A DNA stretch of 64,000 bases, taken from positions 283,208 to 347,207 of the forward strand of contig NZ_NNRK01000035.1 of the NCBI RefSeq assembly GCF_002252475.1, written 5' to 3'. The stretch comes from Brucella rhizosphaerae. Lineage in GTDB: Bacteria; Pseudomonadota; Alphaproteobacteria; Rhizobiales; Rhizobiaceae. The notes below the pieces were generated by a model. That model had not been told where the DNA came from. It saw only the letters and a list, made by a program, of their open reading frames with translations, and did not search any database. Both the position numbers and the translations under genes were made by a program. Positions 34,625 through 43,356 of this stretch are shown piece by piece (position 1 is the stretch's first letter; each line of letters begins with the position of its first letter).

Positions 34625-35238
34625 CCATGGCTAAAAACATCATCCGTTATGGCTCGGCTTTTGCACTGCTCGTTGGTGCAAGTCTTCCGGCTTTCGCACA
34701 GCAGCCACTTCCACCTGTCCCGACGTCTGCAAAGGCTGTGGCACCCACAACCGCCGTGCAGCAGCTTGCGGCGTCTGCGCCAATTGGCAATCTCGATGAA
34801 ATCCGCAAGTTTTGCGGCAATATCGATGACCAGGCGGCAGATGCGCGCTTCGCGCTACAAACCAGGCAACTCAACGACCTCAAGGCCGATGTGGAAGCTC
34901 GTATGCGTGCGCTGGAAGACAAGCGTAAGGAATATGAGATGTGGCTCAAGCGTCGTGACGAGTTCGTCAGCAAGGCGCAGGATTCACTGGTCGATATCAT
35001 TTCCAAGATGAAACCCGATGCAGCAGCGGCTCAGATGTCGCTTATCGGTGATGAAGCGGCTGCCGCTTTGATCCTCAAGCTCAACCCACGGGTATCGAGT
35101 ATCATTCTCAATGAAATGCCGCCTGAGAAGGCGGCAAAGCTTGCACGGGTCATTGTTGGTTCACAGCGCACGGCTGCAACGCCTCAATCCAACAGGGCTC
35201 AGAGCGCTCAGGCTGAAACCGGGAATACGGTGCAATGA
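34621..35238 (+). CDS. motE: MotE, periplasmic chaperone for MotC
   Basis: 205 residues with a signal peptide (cleavage near AFA-QQ at about 26). A central coiled coil (about 75-120) contains LNDLKADVEARMRALEDKRKEY (read in part), and a C-terminal MgtE-N-like region carries LIGDEAAAALILKLNPRVSS. In Sinorhizobium, MotE is a dedicated chaperone that stabilises the motility protein MotC. The start at 34621 overlaps the flgI stop; an ATG at 34627 is equally usable. Confidence 0.88.
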   Translation: MTMAKNIIRYGSAFALLVGASLPAFAQQPLPPVPTSAKAVAPTTAVQQLAASAPIGNLDEIRKFCGNIDDQAADARFALQTRQLNDLKADVEARMRALEDKRKEYEMWLKRRDEFVSKAQDSLVDIISKMKPDAAAAQMSLIGDEAAAALILKLNPRVSSIILNEMPPEKAAKLARVIVGSQRTAATPQSNRAQSAQAETGNTVQ

Positions 35239-35963
35239 CGAGAAGCATGAACAAAGCGATCCTTGCAACAGCGATACTGGCCCTTCTGGCAGGTTGTGCC
35301 ACGAAGCCCGAAGAAATCGGCCGTGCGCCAGACTTGTCGCCGGTTGCCGCCAATCTCGGCATGAAAAACAATCCGCAATATAATGGCTACCCCGCTCGTC
35401 CGAGCAAGGCGTCGTATTCATTGTGGGATCAGCGATCGACCAATTTTTTCAAGGACCCGCGTGCAGCTGAGCCCGGGGATGTGTTGACCGTCATCATCTC
35501 GATCAATGATCGGGCGAATATGGATAACAAGACCGACCGCGAGCGTGTGTCGAAAGGCCTTTACGGTGGTGGCGCGTCGTTCGACACCAGCAGTCTTTCC
35601 GGCGCAGCTGGCGGCGGTGATATCGATGCATCGGTCAATACCCGTTCCAACAGTACATCCAAGGGCAAAGGCAAGATCGAACGCAGCGAAGACATTCGTT
35701 TGCAGGTCGCTGCCATCGTTACCGACACATTGCCCAACGGCAATATGATCATTCGAGGCTCGCAGGAAGTCCGCGTAAACTATGAGCTGCGCGTATTGAA
35801 TGTCGTGGGTGTTGTGCGTCCGCGCGACATTTCCGGAAACAATACAATTTCCTACGACAAAATCGCCGAAGCTCGCATTTCCTATGGGGGACGCGGGCGC
35901 CTGAGCGAGGTTCAGCAGCCGCCATACGGTCAGCAGATTCTCGATCAGATTTCTCCGTTCTGA
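35235..35963 (+). CDS. flgH: Flagellar L-ring lipoprotein FlgH
   Basis: 242 residues. The lipobox LLAG-C21 gives a lipidated mature protein anchored in the outer membrane. SLWDQRSTNFFKDPRAAEPGD and DVLTVIISINDRANMDNKTD are conserved, as is the C-terminal beta domain with GSQEVRVNYELRVLNVVGVV. It forms the L ring around the distal rod. It overlaps motE by four bases. Confidence 0.97.
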   Translation: MTRSMNKAILATAILALLAGCATKPEEIGRAPDLSPVAANLGMKNNPQYNGYPARPSKASYSLWDQRSTNFFKDPRAAEPGDVLTVIISINDRANMDNKTDRERVSKGLYGGGASFDTSSLSGAAGGGDIDASVNTRSNSTSKGKGKIERSEDIRLQVAAIVTDTLPNGNMIIRGSQEVRVNYELRVLNVVGVVRPRDISGNNTISYDKIAEARISYGGRGRLSEVQQPPYGQQILDQISPF

Positions 35964-35975
35964 AGTTGAGCAGGC

Positions 35976-36467
35976 ATGAGCGATACAGCAATCGATAAAG
36001 ACGGCAAAGCAAAGACCTCCATGGTGGGGCTGCTGGCTGCCGTCGCTGTGCTGACCGCGATTGCCGGCGGTGGCGGCTGGTATCTTGGCGGCGTAATTTC
36101 CGCCGATCAGCAAGCTGCTGCCAGGTCGACAACGAAAGACGACAAGCCGAAACAGGGTGAATTCGAATCCCGTTCCATCGGAACAATCGTGCCATTGCAG
36201 CCGATCGTTACCAATCTTGGCATCCCGCAGACCACTTGGGTCCGGCTGGAGGCTTCACTTGTTGCAAAGCCGGGCCGTGAAATTCCCGCAGATGTTGCAG
36301 CAAGTGTGGGCGATGACTTCATGAGCTTCCTGCGCAGCGTCAACCTCATGCAATTGCAAGGGGCGGCGGGGCTGGCTTATTTGCGTGCCGATCTTGAAGA
36401 GAGGGCGCGGATGCGTTCGGAAGGCGCGGTGGACCGTGTCTTCATTTCGACGCTGGTAGTAGAATGA
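35976..36467 (+). CDS. fliL: Flagellar basal-body-associated protein FliL
   Basis: 163 residues. One membrane segment at about 17-39 (MVGLLAAVAVLTAIAGGGGW) is followed by a periplasmic stomatin-like FliL domain with LQPIVTNLGIPQTTWVRLEA and the terminal VDRVFISTLVVE. In the family it rings and stabilises the stator. Its last bases overlap the fliP ATG. Confidence 0.94.
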   Translation: MSDTAIDKDGKAKTSMVGLLAAVAVLTAIAGGGGWYLGGVISADQQAAARSTTKDDKPKQGEFESRSIGTIVPLQPIVTNLGIPQTTWVRLEASLVAKPGREIPADVAASVGDDFMSFLRSVNLMQLQGAAGLAYLRADLEERARMRSEGAVDRVFISTLVVE

Positions 36468-37201
36468 AAAAGATTGTTGCCCTTACTGGCCTGCTGACGC
36501 TGGCATTTATTTCTGCTGCTCATTCACAGGCCCTGTCGCTGGATAATCTTCTGCCTGCTGGCAGTGGGGCCGCGAGCGGGCAGATCGTGCAGCTCTTCGG
36601 ACTTCTGACTGTCCTGTCGGTAGCGCCTGGTCTGCTGATCATGGTCACGAGCTTCACGCGCTTTGCAATTGCGTTTTCCCTCTTGCGTTCGGGGCTTGGA
36701 CTACAGACCGCGCCTGCGAGCATGGTGATGATTTCGCTGGCATTGTTCATGACGTTCTACGTCATGGCTCCGGTTTTTGATCGCGCCTGGAACAATGGCG
36801 TGCAGCCATTGATGCGCAACGAGATTACACAGGAAGTGGCTTTTCGTGAGATTTCGACCCCGTTTCGCGAGTTCATGATGCGCGAAGTGCGCGACAAGGA
36901 TTTGCGCCTGTTTGAAGATCTCGCCGATCCGGCATTCCGCACAGGTGAAGACGGTATTGTCGATTTCCGCGTGCTGGTCCCAGCCTTCATGATTTCGGAA
37001 TTGCGTCGCGGTTTTGAGATCGGGTTTCTGATCGTTCTGCCATTTCTGGTGATCGATCTTGTGGTTGCTACACTCACCATGTCTATGGGTATGATGATGT
37101 TGCCGCCGACGGTGATATCCTTGCCGTTCAAGATATTGTTTTTCGTGCTGATCGATGGCTGGAATATCCTCGTGGGAAGCCTGATACGATCATTCTCGTG
37201 A
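36464..37201 (+). CDS. fliP: Flagellar export gate protein FliP
   Basis: 245 residues with a cleavable signal (ending near AHS-QA) and four membrane segments. TSFTRFAIAFSLLRSGLGLQ and MSMGMMMLPPTVISLPFKIL are the two PROSITE-type FliP signatures. It forms the export pore with FliQ and FliR, which are encoded 14.5 kb downstream. It is last in the flgF-fliP gene run; a 269-base gap with the flagellin promoter follows. Confidence 0.97.
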   Translation: MKKIVALTGLLTLAFISAAHSQALSLDNLLPAGSGAASGQIVQLFGLLTVLSVAPGLLIMVTSFTRFAIAFSLLRSGLGLQTAPASMVMISLALFMTFYVMAPVFDRAWNNGVQPLMRNEITQEVAFREISTPFREFMMREVRDKDLRLFEDLADPAFRTGEDGIVDFRVLVPAFMISELRRGFEIGFLIVLPFLVIDLVVATLTMSMGMMMLPPTVISLPFKILFFVLIDGWNILVGSLIRSFS

Positions 37202-37322
37202 ATTTAGCCTCGAAGCATAGGAATGTTTCGGGGCGTTCACGGTGCTAAATCAAGAGGTTGTTAAGCATCTGGGTGCGGCTTGCATTGCAAAAATGCAGAA
37301 CGTTAAAAACATCGACATTTTA

Positions 37323-37338
37323 TTAATATATTCTTAAC
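37323..37338. promoter_or_regulatory. CtrA-type box upstream of fliC
   Basis: TTAATATATTCTTAAC matches the full TTAA-N7-TTAAC recognition sequence of the cell-cycle regulator CtrA, 133 bases before the fliC start. It overlaps or adjoins the AT-rich stretch where a promoter would lie. The match is to the known consensus; binding is inferred. Confidence 0.6.
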
Positions 37339-37369
37339 AATTGGGTTATAGAGGTAGCACTCATAGTGG

Positions 37370-37435
37370 GTCTCCGCGCGTTTCGTGGAGACAGGCATGA
37401 CGCCGCTCCCCTATGCCGGTAACTTCAAATCCGGC
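37370..37435 (+). promoter_or_regulatory. Structured leader of the flagellin mRNA
   Basis: Two hairpins lie between the putative promoter and the fliC start. GTCTCC / GGAGAC are at 37370-37375 and 37387-37392; GCCGG / CCGGC are at 37415-37419 and 37431-37435. FlbT is known in Caulobacter to bind the flagellin leader, and flbT is encoded at 50848, so this leader is the likely target. Confidence 0.5.
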
Positions 37436-37470
37436 CTGTCCCTCAGTTTGTTTTCCCAAGGGGCATTACA

Positions 37471-38358
37471 ATGGCTAGCATTCTTACCAACTCTTCAGCT
37501 CTCACCGCTCTTCAGACACTTTCCTCGACCAACAAGTCGCTGGAAACCACGCAGAACCGTATTTCGACCGGCCTGCGCATCGGTGAAGCTGCTGACAATG
37601 CATCTTACTGGTCGATCGCAACATCGATGAAGTCCGACAACAAGGCCAACTCGGCTGTTCAGGACGCTCTCGGCCTCGGCGCAGGCAAGGTTGACACTGC
37701 ATACACTGCAATCAACGACATCAAGGACCAGGTTGACAAGATGAAGTCGCTTCTGGTTAGCGCTCAGGGCGCCAGCCAGGAAGACCAGAAGAAGGTCGCC
37801 ACCGAACTTCAGGCAATCCAGTCGCAGATCAAGTCGTCAGCGAGCAACGCGAACTACGCTGGTTCGAACCTGCTCGTAAATGATGCAGCTGCAACTTCGG
37901 ACCTTAAGGTTGTTGCATCTTACAACCGTACCGGCACCACTGTAACGATCGACACCGTTGACGTTGCTGCTGCTGACGTACAGGTATTTGCCGATGCAGC
38001 CGGTACCGGCGGTATCGCTGGCGATCTCGTTGCCGCGACTTTCTTCGATCCGTCGACTGCAAAGCTTGATGACGCTGCTATCAAGACTGCTCTGGAAACG
38101 GTTGAAACTGCTCTGGACAAGCTCACCACTGGTGCAGCTTCGCTTGGTGCTGCTAAGGCACGCATCGACACCCAGAAGAGCTTCATCTCCAAGCTCAGCG
38201 ACTCGGTTGAAAAGGGCGTTGGTACGCTCGTTGATGCCGACATGAACAAGGAATCGGCTCGTTTGTCGGCTCTGCAGGTTCAGCAGCAGCTTGGCGTTCA
38301 GGCTCTCTCGATCGCTAACTCGTCGAGCCAGTCGATCCTGTCGCTGTTCCGCGGCTAA
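37471..38358 (+). CDS. fliC: Flagellin
   Basis: 295 residues. The conserved N-terminal D0/D1 region opens ASILTNSSALTALQTLSSTN with RISTGLRIGEAADNASYWSI, and the C-terminal end is LGVQALSIANSSSQSILSLF. The variable centre (about 140-200) is short, so no large D2/D3 domain projects from the filament. AAGGGG precedes the ATG by about eight bases. It is a single-gene unit with its own CtrA-like box, hairpin leader and terminator. No second flagellin gene is in the window. Confidence 0.97.
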   Translation: MASILTNSSALTALQTLSSTNKSLETTQNRISTGLRIGEAADNASYWSIATSMKSDNKANSAVQDALGLGAGKVDTAYTAINDIKDQVDKMKSLLVSAQGASQEDQKKVATELQAIQSQIKSSASNANYAGSNLLVNDAAATSDLKVVASYNRTGTTVTIDTVDVAAADVQVFADAAGTGGIAGDLVAATFFDPSTAKLDDAAIKTALETVETALDKLTTGAASLGAAKARIDTQKSFISKLSDSVEKGVGTLVDADMNKESARLSALQVQQQLGVQALSIANSSSQSILSLFRG

Positions 38359-38386
38359 TCACTTAGCTGATACGGCTTATGTTGGA

Positions 38387-38422
38387 GGGCGCGGGGTTCA
38401 TTCCGCGCCCTTCTTCTTTTTA
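38387..38422 (+). terminator. Rho-independent terminator of fliC
   Basis: An 8-base stem, GGGCGCGG / CCGCGCCC, with an 8-base loop is followed by TTCTTCTTTTTA. It lies 29 bases after the flagellin stop, isolating fliC from fliF. Confidence 0.92.
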
Positions 38423-38487
38423 AATGACCTCTTCATCCAAGCCGACACTTTCGCGCAAGCTTCGCGATCTATTTTGCTCGCATCAGG

Positions 38488-40236
38488 ATGGCGGTGGTAT
38501 CGATGCAGCAGAATTTCCAGCAATTACTCGAACAGCTTAAGGCAACGCTCGGCAAGCTTGGCGCGCGAAAGCTTATAGCGCTCGGACTTGTCGGAGCTGC
38601 ATTGATGGGCGCAATCCTTTATACAAGCGTTTATCTGAGCCGCCCCTCCTATGAAACGCTTTATGTTGGCCTTTCACGCGATGACGTCAACCGCATGGGT
38701 CTGGCGCTCGGCGAAGCGGGAATCGCGTTCGACGTCAAATCTGACGGCTCGTCATTGCTTGTCCCTATCGGTAAGGCTGGGCAGGCCCGCATGTATCTGG
38801 CTGAGAAGGGTTTACCAACCTCGAACAATGCGGGTTACGAGCTGTTCGACAATATGGGTTCACTTGGCCTGACCTCCTTCATGCAGGAAATCACCCACGT
38901 TCGCGCGCTTGAAGGCGAAATTGCCCGCACCATTCAGGCTATTCGCGGCGTTAAGGCTGCACGCGTCCATATTGTTCTGGCCGAAAAAGGCTCTTTCCGT
39001 CGCGGTGATCAGAAACCTTCGGCGTCCGTCGTCATTCGTGCTGAAGGCGGCTTTGCTGCTGAATCCGCTCAGTCGATCCGCCAGCTGGTTGCTGCCGCAG
39101 TGCCGTCGCTCGATGCATCTTCCGTGACTGTTCTTGATACCAATGGACGTTTGCTGGCATCCGCTGGCGACGCTGCAAATGGCGCGGCGCTCATGACCGC
39201 CTCACTTGAGCAGCAAGTGGCTTCGAATGTGGACGAAAGCATCCGTAAGGCGCTCGCTCCCTATCTTGGTATCGGCCATTTCCAGAGCAGCGTTCAGGCT
39301 TCGCTGGACACGGACCGCCGCCAGACCAACGAGACAAGCTTTGACCCTGAATCGCGGGTTGAACGTTCCGTCCGGGTTGTTCGTGAGAGCGGAGATTCCC
39401 GCAACGCCCGCAATGATAATGCGACGGGTGTTGAGCAGAATATTCCGCAGGAAGAAATTCAGAACCGCAATGGCGAAAGCTCCACGGAAAAGACCGATCG
39501 TCGTGAAGAGCTGACCAATTATGAAATGAACACCAAGACTGTTTCAACGGTCAGCGATGGCTATGCCGTCAAGCGTCTGTCGATCGCCGTGGTCATTGAT
39601 CAGGCGCGTCTGCTTGAAACTGCTGGAACGACCCCGCCGCCCGCCGATTTTGTTGACCAGCAGATTCTGAAAATCCGCGATCTCGTTGCAACCGCCGCCG
39701 GTCTGAATGCTGATCGTGGTGATGTGATCAACGTGACTGCTGTCAACTTCCTCAATCCGGCAGGTGCGGATATGGACCCGGTATCGACGCCATGGTCTGA
39801 GCAGCTGATGCGTCAGAGCGGTTCCTACGTGAACGCACTTGCGATCCTTGCGGCTGTTGCGCTCCTGATCTGGTTCGGTGTGCGTCCGCTGCTGCGCGAC
39901 CAGAATGCCAAGTCGGCAGGAACTGAGGTTGCTCTGCGTGAAGCTGGTGATGTCGGCGCCCCGAATTTCGTCGGCGATACACAGCAGGCAATTGCAGGTG
40001 AAGGTGCCAAGGCCGTGATCGGTGGACCGGAAGCCTATGCCGACCAGATGAAAACCAGTCTCAGTGATTTGCGCCAGCGCATGCGTATGCCAGCCAAGTT
40101 GCGTCTTGAGCAGATGATCGAGATGGACGAGGAGCGTGTTGCTGCCGTTCTTAAGCAATGGATTCATGAAACTGCGATTAAGCAGGAAGCCGCATCGACG
40201 CAGCGGTCTGTCATGCCGGAGCTTGAGGCAGCCTGA
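38488..40236 (+). CDS. fliF: Flagellar MS-ring protein FliF
   Basis: 582 residues. A first membrane segment at about 32-52 and a second near 448-466 flank the periplasmic ring-building domains (YETLYVGLSRDDVNRMGLAL; GYELFDNMGSLGLTSFMQEI; VHIVLAEKGSFRRGDQKPSA). The cytoplasmic tail that binds FliG ends near LPELEAA-like residues. I use ATG 38488 (MAVVSMQQ), since Brucella FliF opens similarly; ATG 38503 has a better-spaced GGTGG and is an alternative. Confidence 0.96.
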   Translation: MAVVSMQQNFQQLLEQLKATLGKLGARKLIALGLVGAALMGAILYTSVYLSRPSYETLYVGLSRDDVNRMGLALGEAGIAFDVKSDGSSLLVPIGKAGQARMYLAEKGLPTSNNAGYELFDNMGSLGLTSFMQEITHVRALEGEIARTIQAIRGVKAARVHIVLAEKGSFRRGDQKPSASVVIRAEGGFAAESAQSIRQLVAAAVPSLDASSVTVLDTNGRLLASAGDAANGAALMTASLEQQVASNVDESIRKALAPYLGIGHFQSSVQASLDTDRRQTNETSFDPESRVERSVRVVRESGDSRNARNDNATGVEQNIPQEEIQNRNGESSTEKTDRREELTNYEMNTKTVSTVSDGYAVKRLSIAVVIDQARLLETAGTTPPPADFVDQQILKIRDLVATAAGLNADRGDVINVTAVNFLNPAGADMDPVSTPWSEQLMRQSGSYVNALAILAAVALLIWFGVRPLLRDQNAKSAGTEVALREAGDVGAPNFVGDTQQAIAGEGAKAVIGGPEAYADQMKTSLSDLRQRMRMPAKLRLEQMIEMDEERVAAVLKQWIHETAIKQEAASTQRSVMPELEAA

Positions 40237-40238
40237 TT

Positions 40239-40934
40239 ATGAGCACGCTCGCCCTCAGCCGCTATCTTCCAGATTTTTCAACGCATCCGATTGCTGACGA
40301 TGCGGTTGAGATTATTGCGGCGCCCGTACACCCTTTGCCGCTTGCCGAGCATCCCAGACGCGTAGATGTGCAAGACGCGTCAGCGGCAGAAAAGGCGGCT
40401 TTTGCCGAACAGGCTGAAGTTGCTCGCATCATCGCGGTTGAAGAAGAGAAGCGGGCAGCATTCGAGGCCGGTCGCGAAGACGGTCACAAGGAAGCTGAGG
40501 CATTGTATGAGGCCGAAAAGACCAGGCTTTTGCGTGAACACGAAGCTGAAATCGAGGCATTGCGTGCCAATTTCTCCCGCGAACAGGCAGTCCTGCTGGC
40601 GGGCGCTTTGACGGACGCGTTGAGCGGTCTGGAACACAACCTTTCAGCACAGATTGCCGATGTTCTTGCGCCTCTTCTCGCAGCAAAGCTGGAACGCGAT
40701 GCAGTTTCTGGTTTCGCGCAGCGTATCAGTACGCTTGCTCTTGAGGGGGAAGCGCCGGAAATAGCAGGGCCGCCGCATCTGCTTGAACCGTTGCGGGAGC
40801 ATGCCGACCTACTGCCAACCGGATGCCGGTTTACGGAAACAGCATCGGGTGAACTTTCATTTTCCTTTGGTGAACGTGTGCTTGAAACGCGCGTTGCACC
40901 AGTTCTGGAAGAACTAAGGGTTGCCGCAGGATGA
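40239..40934 (+). CDS. FliH-like flagellar export protein
   Basis: 231 residues, soluble. A long charged coiled coil spans about 48-125 (EKAAFAEQAEVARIIAVEEE and beyond), followed by a compact C-terminal domain. This is the shape of FliH, which binds FliI and tethers it to the C ring. Position between fliF and motB, overlapping motB, supports this. Sequence identity to enteric FliH is too low for certainty, so no symbol is given. Confidence 0.7.
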   Translation: MSTLALSRYLPDFSTHPIADDAVEIIAAPVHPLPLAEHPRRVDVQDASAAEKAAFAEQAEVARIIAVEEEKRAAFEAGREDGHKEAEALYEAEKTRLLREHEAEIEALRANFSREQAVLLAGALTDALSGLEHNLSAQIADVLAPLLAAKLERDAVSGFAQRISTLALEGEAPEIAGPPHLLEPLREHADLLPTGCRFTETASGELSFSFGERVLETRVAPVLEELRVAAG

Positions 40935-42055
40935 GCATCGATCCGGAAACCAAACGCGAAATCATTATCGTTCGTCGCGGCAGGCGCGATGATGATGACG
41001 GCCATCATGGTGGCGTCTGGAAGATCGCTTATGCCGATTTCATGACTGCAATGATGGCGTTTTTTCTCGTCATGTGGCTCATCAATGCTGCAAATGAGGA
41101 AAGCAAGGCTGCTGTTGTCAGTTACTTCAATCCCGTCAAACTGATGGACCGGCATTCGAGCCCCAAAGGTGTGCAGGATATCGACGAACAGAACGGCAAG
41201 GTTCGCTTCGAGAGCGACCAGCAGATAGAGAACAGCACCAAAGTCATCAATGACAGCGCAGCTTCTCTGCCGCTTGAGCAGGAAGAAAGCCGGATGTTCC
41301 GCGAACCTTATGCGGTCTTGTCCGAGCTCGCGCATGAGACGGGTGTGCTTCAGAATCAGTCTACGAAGGGCGAGGGCGGCAGTTCACAGGCAGGCACCCA
41401 AACCGGTGCCGATGGTGGTGATGCCTATCGTGATCCATTCAGCCCGGATTATTGGTCGAGCAAGGCTGCAGAAGAACTGACGCAGCCGGAAGCAGCACCT
41501 GCAACGCCGCCGCAGCAAACTGCCGATGCGAAGGTCGAGGAAAAGAAGGAAGCGGTTGAAAAGCCTGCCGAAAGCCAGGAGCAGCTTATTTCTGATCTGA
41601 AGAAAGCCGCAGACGGAGAGACCGTAACCGATGGAGGCAAGGCCGCGAAAGCTGAGCCTATGCCAGACGTGACCGTGGTTCCTGTTGACGGCGGTGTAAT
41701 GATCCAGCTGACTGACAAGGTTGATTTCGGCATGTTCACTATCGGATCGGCCAAGCCGGATGCGCGGGTCGTGCAGATGCTCGAGCGGATTGCACAGGTT
41801 ATTTCGCGCCAGCCAGGCGAAGTCATCATCAGTGGTCATACTGATGCACGCCCCTTCAAGAGCGCGACCTATGATAACTGGCGTCTGTCATCCGCACGTG
41901 CACAGATGGCCTATTACATGCTGGTCCGTGGCGGGCTGGATGAGAAGCGCGTGTTGCGTGTTGAAGGCTATGCTGAACGTCAGCCCAAGAACGCAGCTGA
42001 TCCGAACGCCGCTGAAAACCGTCGCATCGACATTTTCCTCAAGTCCAATCCATGA
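40931..42055 (+). CDS. motB: Flagellar stator protein MotB
   Basis: 374 residues. The single membrane helix contains KIAYADFMTAMMAFFLVMWL, with proton-binding D36 as in all MotB. A plug-like region and a long acidic, Gln/Glu-rich linker (about 120-235) follow. The OmpA-like peptidoglycan-binding domain covers about 245-374, with SGHTDARPFKSATYDNWRLS and the conserved RVEGYAERQPK. The linker is longer than in E. coli. It pairs with MotA (26235) and overlaps fliH-like and motC genes by four bases each. Confidence 0.96.
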   Translation: MSIDPETKREIIIVRRGRRDDDDGHHGGVWKIAYADFMTAMMAFFLVMWLINAANEESKAAVVSYFNPVKLMDRHSSPKGVQDIDEQNGKVRFESDQQIENSTKVINDSAASLPLEQEESRMFREPYAVLSELAHETGVLQNQSTKGEGGSSQAGTQTGADGGDAYRDPFSPDYWSSKAAEELTQPEAAPATPPQQTADAKVEEKKEAVEKPAESQEQLISDLKKAADGETVTDGGKAAKAEPMPDVTVVPVDGGVMIQLTDKVDFGMFTIGSAKPDARVVQMLERIAQVISRQPGEVIISGHTDARPFKSATYDNWRLSSARAQMAYYMLVRGGLDEKRVLRVEGYAERQPKNAADPNAAENRRIDIFLKSNP

Positions 42056-43356
42056 AGAAACTGGTGGCCCGTTCCTTGCTGGCATTTGTTGCGAGCCTTC
42101 CGCTGGCCAGCGGGGGAACGGTTTCCTATGCCCAGACACCTTTAACGGAAGCGCCACGCAGTCTGCCGGTTCTCGAGCCGTACAAGCTCGTTCGTTCGCT
42201 GCGCATGTTGCAGGACCAGCTGGTCTCGGGAAAACCCGAAGCAGTAGTCATGCTCAACAGGCTTCTCATTTTCGTCAGTTCCGACATGGAGCGCGCTCCA
42301 AAGGAAGTGTGGGAGAAGCCTGAGAATATTTACGCGGCAATTATCTATCTCTTCAATGGCGGTAATCCGGAGGCCGTACGCAAAGTATTGGCTGGCGTGG
42401 ATACCGAAACTGTGCCGCTAGAACTTGTTAAAGGCGCGTTGGCGTATGCTTCGGGGCAGAACATCGAAGTTGTGAAACTGTTTTCAGTTCCGCTATCGCA
42501 AAAGCTGCCGGCAGAGCTGCGATCCTCCATCATTCTGGTGACTGCGAGCCAGATGACAGCCTTTGATCCTGCCACAGCCCTCACGCGGCTTGATCAGGTT
42601 CGGCTCGAGAGCCCGGGAACGCTTTTTGAAGAGGCTGCAATCCGTCGCTCTATGCCGATTGCGGCCAAGTTGGGCGATGCTGACAAGATACGCATGTTGT
42701 CGCGCAATTATCTGCAGCGCTTTCCTCGTTCGCCCTACATGCGTGATTTCATGAAACAGTTCGTTGATGCCGCGTTGAAGCTCAATGACCGTATAGGCAA
42801 TGCAGAGCTGGTAAAGCTTATCGGTACTGCCGATCCGGTTATGCAATATTCGCTCTATTTGCAAATCGCGCGCGGTGCCCTGGTGAACGGCCAGACTGAG
42901 CGAGCCCGTTTCATGTCGGGTGAGGCACGTAAACTTGCTGAACATCTGAAGACTGATCCAAGCCGGGCCAACCTCTATGCGGCGGCAAGCGATGTGGCGT
43001 CAGATTCCGCTGGAGACGCCTTGCGGGAACTATCGCAGATTTCACCAGATCGCTTGCAGGAGCGTGACAGGCAGCTTTTGCAGGCGGCGGAGGCTGTGGG
43101 GTCGGTTGTCACGCGTACGCCCACTGCGACGGCGGATAAGGCAAAGCCAGTTAAAAGCGAGACCGACATTCCTGCAATGCCGATCGCAGATGCTGAAGAA
43201 GAGCCAGCATTGACTGAGGCTCAGGACGTTGCGCCAGCGGTTGGATGGAAGCCATCCTCGCCCGCAAAAGCAGAAGATGATTTGCAGAAGACCATGGATG
43301 ACGCGCGGCGCAAGCTTGCGGAGATTGATGCCCTGCTAGGAAAGACCATTCAATGA
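42052..43356 (+). CDS. motC: Periplasmic motility protein MotC
   Basis: 434 residues with a signal peptide (MKKLVARSLLAFVASLPLAS, cleavage near SYA-QT). A mostly helical body includes PYKLVRSLRMLQDQLVSGKP and TPR-like helices, and a low-complexity acidic C-terminus ends in a coiled region. In Sinorhizobium, MotC is a rhizobial-specific periplasmic partner of MotB needed for rotation and chaperoned by MotE, encoded at 34621. It overlaps motB and the following gene by four bases. Confidence 0.92.
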   Translation: MKKLVARSLLAFVASLPLASGGTVSYAQTPLTEAPRSLPVLEPYKLVRSLRMLQDQLVSGKPEAVVMLNRLLIFVSSDMERAPKEVWEKPENIYAAIIYLFNGGNPEAVRKVLAGVDTETVPLELVKGALAYASGQNIEVVKLFSVPLSQKLPAELRSSIILVTASQMTAFDPATALTRLDQVRLESPGTLFEEAAIRRSMPIAAKLGDADKIRMLSRNYLQRFPRSPYMRDFMKQFVDAALKLNDRIGNAELVKLIGTADPVMQYSLYLQIARGALVNGQTERARFMSGEARKLAEHLKTDPSRANLYAAASDVASDSAGDALRELSQISPDRLQERDRQLLQAAEAVGSVVTRTPTATADKAKPVKSETDIPAMPIADAEEEPALTEAQDVAPAVGWKPSSPAKAEDDLQKTMDDARRKLAEIDALLGKTIQ

